64,000 bases of DNA from Olsenella timonensis (lineage in GTDB: Bacteria; Actinomycetota; Coriobacteriia; Coriobacteriales; Atopobiaceae): NCBI RefSeq assembly GCF_900119915.1, contig NZ_LT635455.1, forward strand, positions 1 to 64,000, in the 5' to 3' direction. The notes under the pieces were generated by a model that was not told the DNA's origin, searched no databases, and worked only from the letters and a program-made list of their open reading frames with translations. The position numbers and the translations under genes are program-made. The stretch's first letter is position 1. Every line of letters begins with the position of its first letter. Positions 59,470 to 64,000 of this stretch are shown here, one piece after another.

Positions 59470-60576
59470 ATGGATGAGAGGCTGGCCACTCATCGATCCC
59501 GTCAGGTGAACTGGGATGTGCTTCGCGGGCTGAGCATGTTCTTCGTTGTAGTGGTGCACACCGCACGATGGCTTCCCAGCCTGTCGAATAGCTTTGACTT
59601 CGCCGCCGCGATCGAGCGTACCGCAATCATCTGTGATCCCGTGTTCTTCATGCTTTCGGGCTTTTTTGCGCTCCGAGCGCAGCGAGGGATCCTGCGGGAC
59701 TACTATGTCCGAAAGATTTCCTCAATCATTTTGCCGCTTGTTGTCTACTCCGTCGTTCTGTACATCTATTCTTCTTGGCCTGTGCCGAATCTGTCTGGGT
59801 ACTTTGCGCTCGTCGTCGCATTGCTTGGGGGAAACTGGTGGTTCGTTCCGACACTCATTCCGATGCTGCTGCTGGCGCCCTTTCTTTTCCAAGCGCTCGA
59901 GGGGCTGAGCGACGAGTGGGTACTGCGCCTATCAAAGCTTCTAGGGCTGGTATATGTGTGGGGCGTGGTGTGCCATGTACTCTCATTTGTCGCTGTACAA
60001 ACTGGCCATGAGACAGTCGGCAATATTCTTTCGATGGCGACCTACTACCTGCCCACAAGAATTCCAGGCGGCTATTTTCCGGTGTTCGTAGCGGGCTACT
60101 TAGTTCGTCGTCTGCTCGGAATCTTGGGCGAATCCCAGAAGAGGGCCCTTGCCAGGATGGGGGTTATAGCCGCTGGGCTCACCTTCGTTCTTCACGGTAT
60201 TGGGGTTCCGGCCGATGACCCAAATCAGATTTGGGTGCTCTCATCGTTTGGCCTTTTCTTCCTATTTGAGCGAGTTCGAGTGCCGGATGGGTTGGCACGT
60301 TCTGCTGCGATTTGGATCGGAAAGCGGTCGTATTCTATCTATCTGGTCCAATTCAACACCATTGCGCTCACTGCGGGGGCGCTCTACGGTGCCACCCCCG
60401 CTTTTGGCGCGGCAGCACGGGGTGCCGTCGCCCAGATTGGCCTGTGGTGTGTGTTTGTCATAGCGTCGTATCTTCTTGCGCTTCTCGTCGCCTCCGTGCT
60501 TGATACCCTGCTGCTCTCAAACGCCCAGAGGCTGTTCGAACGGTTCGTCCAATTTGAGAGACGCGGCGTCGCTTAG
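59470..60576 (+). CDS. Acyltransferase family 3 (OafA-like) membrane protein
   Basis: The 368-residue protein has about ten membrane helices and the acyltransferase-3 signature at the N-terminus (VNWDVLRGLSMFFVVVVHTARW, with the conserved Arg and His; only part shown), then FFMLSGFFALR and NWWFVPTLIPMLLLAPF. The family acetylates cell-surface glycans. Codon use and base composition are visibly less G+C-rich than in neighbouring genes, and the gene splits lysS from clpC, starting 8 bp after lysS. Recent acquisition is likely. Confidence 0.88.
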   Translation: MDERLATHRSRQVNWDVLRGLSMFFVVVVHTARWLPSLSNSFDFAAAIERTAIICDPVFFMLSGFFALRAQRGILRDYYVRKISSIILPLVVYSVVLYIYSSWPVPNLSGYFALVVALLGGNWWFVPTLIPMLLLAPFLFQALEGLSDEWVLRLSKLLGLVYVWGVVCHVLSFVAVQTGHETVGNILSMATYYLPTRIPGGYFPVFVAGYLVRRLLGILGESQKRALARMGVIAAGLTFVLHGIGVPADDPNQIWVLSSFGLFFLFERVRVPDGLARSAAIWIGKRSYSIYLVQFNTIALTAGALYGATPAFGAAARGAVAQIGLWCVFVIASYLLALLVASVLDTLLLSNAQRLFERFVQFERRGVA

Positions 60577-60600
60577 TGTGTATGCGCGCATGTTCGCCTG

Positions 60601-60616
60601 GGTACAAACTAGTACC
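60601..60616. promoter_or_regulatory. Palindrome in the clpC leader region
   Basis: GGTAC-N6-GTACC lies 29 bp before the clpC ATG, next to a second palindrome ATGCGCGCAT. It does not match the CtsR or HspR sites that usually regulate clpC. A new operator or a fortuitous palindrome are both possible. Confidence 0.3.
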
Positions 60617-60644
60617 GTGAAGCCCCGTGCGGAAGGACGCACTC

Positions 60645-63224
60645 ATGTTTGAGAAGTTTACCGACAAGGCCCGCAAGGTGATGAGCCTCGCCCAGGACGA
60701 GGCCCGTGGCCTCGGGCAGATGTATGTGGGCACCGAGCACCTGCTGCTCGCCCTGATCAAGGAGGGCGAGGGGGTCGCCGCCCAGGCGCTCGCCAAGCTC
60801 GACGTCACCTACGACGAGACGCTCGCCACCGTGCGCAGCCTCACCACCAGCGAGAACGAGCCCGTCCCCGGCGGGCACATCCCGTTCACGCCGCGCGCCA
60901 AGCGCGTGCTCGAGGGTGCCTACCGCGAGACCATGACGCACGGCCAGACCTACATCGCGACCGAGCACCTGCTGCTCGGCATCGTCGCCGAGGGCAACGG
61001 CCGCGCGATGGACGCGCTGCGCCAGATGGGCGTCTCGGGCGACGCGGTGCGCAACGCCGTGAACGAGCTCGCCGGCCAGAGCCCCGAGGCGGCCTCCGGC
61101 CCCGCGACGGCAGACGTGCGCATGGCCGGCTTTGGCGGGCCGTCGCAGCAGGGCGAGGAGGGCTCGGTCCTGGAGCAGTACGGCCGCAACCTCACCAAGC
61201 TCGCCTCCGACGGCAAGCTCGACCCCGTCATCGGTCGCGACCGGGAGATAGAGCGCGTCATGCAGGTCCTCGCGCGCCGCCAGAAGAACAACCCCCTCAT
61301 CCTGGGCGATCCCGGCGTCGGCAAGACGGCCATCGTCGAGGGCCTCGCCCAGCTCATCGCCTCCGGCAACGTCCCCGACATCCTGCGCGGCAAGCAGGTC
61401 TGGACGCTCGACCTGGCAAGCCTCGTCGCCGGGTCGAAGTACCGCGGCGAGTTCGAGGAGCGCATGAAGAAGGTGGTCTCCGAGCTCGAGGCCTCCGATG
61501 AGGACATCCTGTTCATCGACGAGATCCACACCGTGATCGGCGCAGGCTCCGCTGAGGGCTCCATCGACGCCGCCTCCATCCTGAAGCCGCCCCTCTCGCG
61601 CGGGGAGATCCAGGTCATCGGCGCCACTACCGCCGAGGAGTACCGCAAGCACGTCGAGAAGGACTCCGCCTTCGAGCGCCGGTTCCAGCCGGTCAACATC
61701 GGGGAGCCGAGCCCCGAGGACGCGCTCAGCATCATCGAGGGCCTGAAGGGGCGCTACGAGGAGCACCACCACGTGCGCTACACGGACGCGGCCGTCCGGG
61801 CGGCCGTCGCGCTGTCGAGCCGCTACGTGCAGGACCGCTTCCTGCCCGACAAGGCCATCGACGTGCTCGACGAGGCGGGCGCGCGCACGCGCGTGCACAA
61901 GATGGCCCTTCCGCCCGAGATCGCCCAGGTCGACGCCGACCTCGCCCGCGTGCGCGACGAGAAGGCGTCTGCCGCCGCCGCCCAGGAGTTCGAGGACGCC
62001 GCCCGGCTGCGCGACGAGGAGAAGTCGCTCGTGGCCCGTCGCGACGAGCTGGAGCGCGCCTGGCGCGACGAGCTCGCCGCCAACGTGGTGACGGTTGACG
62101 AGCAGGACATCGCCGACGTGGTCTCCTCCATGACCGGCGTGCCCGTCTCCAGCCTCACCGAGGCCGAGGCGTCCAAGCTCCTGCGCTGCGAGGACGTGCT
62201 CCATCAGCGCGTCGTCGGCCAGGACGAGGCCGTGACCAAGGTCGCCAGGGCAATCCGCCGCAGCCGCAGCCCGCTCAAGGACCCGCGTCGCCCCGGCGGC
62301 TCGTTCATCTTCCTGGGGCCCTCTGGCGTGGGCAAGACCGAGCTCGCCAAGGCGCTCGCCGAGTTCCTCTTCGGCGCCGAGGAGGCGCTCATCTCCTTCG
62401 ACATGTCAGAGTTCATGGAGAAGCACACCGTCTCCAAGCTCGTCGGTGCGCCCCCGGGCTACGTCGGCTATGACGAGGGCGGCGAGCTCACCAAGGCCGT
62501 GCGCCGCCGGCCCTACTCCGTCGTCCTCTTCGACGAGGTCGAGAAGGCCCACCCCGACGTCTTCAACGTCCTGCTCCAGATTCTGGAGGAGGGTCGTCTC
62601 ACCGACGGCCAGGGTCGCCACGTGGACTTCTCCAACACCGTCATCATCATGACGTCCAACATCGGCGCGCGCGACATCGCGCAGACCTCGACGATGGGCT
62701 TCTCCGCCCAGGGGGCGAACGGCCTCTCGGACAAGGAGATCGAGAGCCGCGTCATGTCCGAGCTCAAGAAGCACTTCCGTCCCGAGTTCCTGAACCGCGT
62801 GGACGAGGTCGTGGTCTTCAAGTCGCTCACTCCGGAGCAGCTGCGCTCCATCGTGGAGCTCATGGTGGCCGACCTGCGCGACCGTCTCGTCGCCGAGGGC
62901 ATGTCCATCGAGCTCACCGATGCCGCGCGAGACCTCGTGGCCAAGCGCGGGGCGGATCCCGTCTACGGCGCGCGCCCGCTGCGTCGGGCCATCCAGACGC
63001 TCATCGAGGACCCCCTGTCCGAGGAGCTGCTGCAGGGCCTGTGGCATCCCGGCGAGATCATCCGCGTGGACGAGAAGGACGACGCGCTCGTCTTTGAGCA
63101 CACGACCGGGGAGATTCCCGCCCCGCGCCGTCGCGAGACCATGAGCTCCCCCGACCTTCTCGGCCCCGTGCCGTCAGCCCCCGCCGCGTCCGGGGCCGGC
63201 TCCCTGCTCGCGTCCGGCGAGTAG
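60645..63224 (+). CDS. clpC: ATP-dependent Clp protease ATPase subunit ClpC
   Basis: The 859-residue AAA+ unfoldase feeds ClpP. It has the repeated N-terminal Clp_N domain ([47 protein letters not shown]), Walker A1 GDPGVGKTA (about 220), the UVR linker motif [15 protein letters not shown] (about 448), Walker A2 GPSGVGKTE (about 558) and the C-terminal D2-small domain. The last 40 residues are Pro/Ala/Ser-rich. The ATG at 60645 has GGAAGGA upstream; the GTG at 60627 lacks a site. No ctsR or mcsAB genes precede it. Confidence 0.97.
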   Translation: MFEKFTDKARKVMSLAQDEARGLGQMYVGTEHLLLALIKEGEGVAAQALAKLDVTYDETLATVRSLTTSENEPVPGGHIPFTPRAKRVLEGAYRETMTHGQTYIATEHLLLGIVAEGNGRAMDALRQMGVSGDAVRNAVNELAGQSPEAASGPATADVRMAGFGGPSQQGEEGSVLEQYGRNLTKLASDGKLDPVIGRDREIERVMQVLARRQKNNPLILGDPGVGKTAIVEGLAQLIASGNVPDILRGKQVWTLDLASLVAGSKYRGEFEERMKKVVSELEASDEDILFIDEIHTVIGAGSAEGSIDAASILKPPLSRGEIQVIGATTAEEYRKHVEKDSAFERRFQPVNIGEPSPEDALSIIEGLKGRYEEHHHVRYTDAAVRAAVALSSRYVQDRFLPDKAIDVLDEAGARTRVHKMALPPEIAQVDADLARVRDEKASAAAAQEFEDAARLRDEEKSLVARRDELERAWRDELAANVVTVDEQDIADVVSSMTGVPVSSLTEAEASKLLRCEDVLHQRVVGQDEAVTKVARAIRRSRSPLKDPRRPGGSFIFLGPSGVGKTELAKALAEFLFGAEEALISFDMSEFMEKHTVSKLVGAPPGYVGYDEGGELTKAVRRRPYSVVLFDEVEKAHPDVFNVLLQILEEGRLTDGQGRHVDFSNTVIIMTSNIGARDIAQTSTMGFSAQGANGLSDKEIESRVMSELKKHFRPEFLNRVDEVVVFKSLTPEQLRSIVELMVADLRDRLVAEGMSIELTDAARDLVAKRGADPVYGARPLRRAIQTLIEDPLSEELLQGLWHPGEIIRVDEKDDALVFEHTTGEIPAPRRRETMSSPDLLGPVPSAPAASGAGSLLASGE

Positions 63225-63248
63225 CGCGGCCGGCCCGGCGCGTACGGC

Positions 63249-63254
63249 TATACT
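63249..63254 (+). promoter_or_regulatory. -10 box (TATACT) of the disA gene
   Basis: TATACT lies 33 bp before the GTG start of disA. No clear -35 box at the expected distance. Confidence 0.45.
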
Positions 63255-63286
63255 CGAAACGACCGGCACCGACGAGAGGGGCGCAC

Positions 63287-64000
63287 GTGGAAGCAACCCA
63301 GCTCGACCCCACGACCGAGCGCGAGCAGCGCTTCGAGGACGCGATCAGGAAGACCGCGCCCGGGACGCCGCTGCGCACCGCGCTCGACATGATCCTCGCC
63401 GGCCACCTCGGCGCCCTCATCTGCGTCGGCGACACCGAGAACGTGCTGGCCGCCGGAGACGACGGCTTTAGGCTCGACGTCTCGTTCACGGCCAACCGCC
63501 TCTTCGAGCTGTGCAAGATGGACGGCGCCGTCGTCATCGACCGCGACCTCACCAAGATCCTGCGGGCCAACTACCACCTCAACCCCGACCCGTCGCTACC
63601 CACCTCCGAGACCGGCACGCGCCACCGCACGGCGGCGCGGATGAGCCTGCTCACCAGGGCGATGGTCATCTCCGTCTCGTCGCGGCGCTCGGTGGTCAAC
63701 GTCTACGTCGACGGGCGCGGCTACGAGCTCAAGAGCGCGAGCGCCCTGCTCGCCACCGTCAACCAGCTCACCGTGGCGATGCAGAACACCCGCAGCCAGC
63801 TCGACCGGAGCCTGCTGCGCCTCACCTCGCTCGAGCTCGACAACTGCGTCACGCTCGGCGACCTCACCAGCATCTTCTACCTCTTCGAGGTGCTGCAGTC
63901 GGCCGGCGAGGAGCTTGACGCCTGCATCGCCCAGCTCGGCCGCGAGGGCAAGATCGCCCAGATGCAGCGCGAGGAGTACCTGGCGGGCACCGACGAGGCC
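63287..64000 (+). CDS. disA: DNA integrity scanning diadenylate cyclase DisA (partial, N-terminal 238 codons)
   Basis: The reading frame starts with GTG at 63287 and runs off the end of the window. It has the diadenylate cyclase domain: DGAVVIDRDLTKILRANYHL, PDPSLPTSETGTRHRTA (catalytic RHR) and AMVISVSSRRSVVNVYV, then the start of the helical spine (LDRSLLRLTSLELDN). DisA makes cyclic di-AMP and pauses at DNA branches. It directly follows clpC, as in Bacillus. The C-terminal helix-hairpin-helix domain lies beyond the window. Confidence 0.95.
   Translation, partial: MEATQLDPTTEREQRFEDAIRKTAPGTPLRTALDMILAGHLGALICVGDTENVLAAGDDGFRLDVSFTANRLFELCKMDGAVVIDRDLTKILRANYHLNPDPSLPTSETGTRHRTAARMSLLTRAMVISVSSRRSVVNVYVDGRGYELKSASALLATVNQLTVAMQNTRSQLDRSLLRLTSLELDNCVTLGDLTSIFYLFEVLQSAGEELDACIAQLGREGKIAQMQREEYLAGTDEA

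Noticed and set aside
60577-60644. CtsR or HspR operator before clpC
   Set aside because: Neither consensus is present; the palindromes found there do not match.

Overview
The window reads as one contiguous piece of a high-G+C, anaerobic, Gram-positive-type chromosome. Very G+C-rich codons, CCA-encoding tRNA genes, rubrerythrin, a GlgC/GlgD pair, several PTS operons, a Lys-type-looking MurE and many GTG/TTG starts behind strong Shine-Dalgarno sequences fit a Coriobacteriia member (Olsenella/Atopobium-like Actinomycetota). That placement is inference. I see no transposase, phage genes, CRISPR array or rRNA.

Layout. 1-2.5 kb: end of dnaX, then ybaB, recR, a membrane protein and tRNA-Asp. 2.6-5.3 kb: HAD phosphatase, Rrf2 regulator, a MutY-like glycosylase without the Fe-S cysteines, rubrerythrin. 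5.3-5.7 kb: a palindromic repeat pair. 5.7-17.5 kb: a complete glycogen locus (glgB, glgP, glgC, glgD, glgA and a GH13-GH77 fusion). 17.6-19.0 kb: a leaderless nuclease-like gene bracketed by two copies of a 107-bp repeat element. 19.2-23.5 kb: mfd and a HAD phosphatase. 23.5-33.0 kb: a PRD regulator followed by a galactitol-type PTS, a class II aldolase, a small membrane protein and two dihydroxyacetone-kinase modules. 33.1-39.6 kb: YitT and a GntR regulator, divergent from a SIS-domain/mannose-family PTS/HAD operon with two palindromic operators in the shared promoter region. 39.7-42.5 kb: mazG, a DivIC-like protein, ppx/gppA, tRNA-Leu and tRNA-Glu. 42.5-44.8 kb: a second repeat element and a pair of TPR-like genes. 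45.0-48.7 kb: Fe-alcohol dehydrogenase, a degenerate Mur ligase-like gene and murE. 48.7-52.9 kb: tRNA-Val, rph, a third repeat element, rdgB, nagB, veg, ispE, tRNA-Pro. 53.0-56.2 kb: glycerate kinase, a gene remnant, a HAD phosphatase, a spermidine-synthase-like protein. 56.3-64 kb: TatA with a zinc-ribbon tail, greA, lysS fused to an HD domain, an atypical-composition acyltransferase, clpC and the start of disA.

How the genes work together. The glycogen block covers synthesis (GlgC/GlgD, GlgA, GlgB) and breakdown (GlgP, GH13-GH77). The two PTS operons import and phosphorylate unidentified carbohydrates. The first appears to feed an aldolase and dihydroxyacetone-type kinases; the second feeds a SIS-domain enzyme that resembles sugar-amine deglycases. 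Replication, repair and stress genes (recR, mfd, mutY-like, clpC, disA) are spread between them.

The most unusual signals are three sequence-unrelated repeat families that share one geometry: two direct copies exactly 40 bp apart followed by inverted copies. One family brackets a predicted nuclease gene. Other notable items are the LysRS-HD fusion, the histone-H1-like tail on GlgB, the degenerate MurE paralogue next to murE, the TatA-zinc-ribbon protein and the double dihydroxyacetone-kinase operon.
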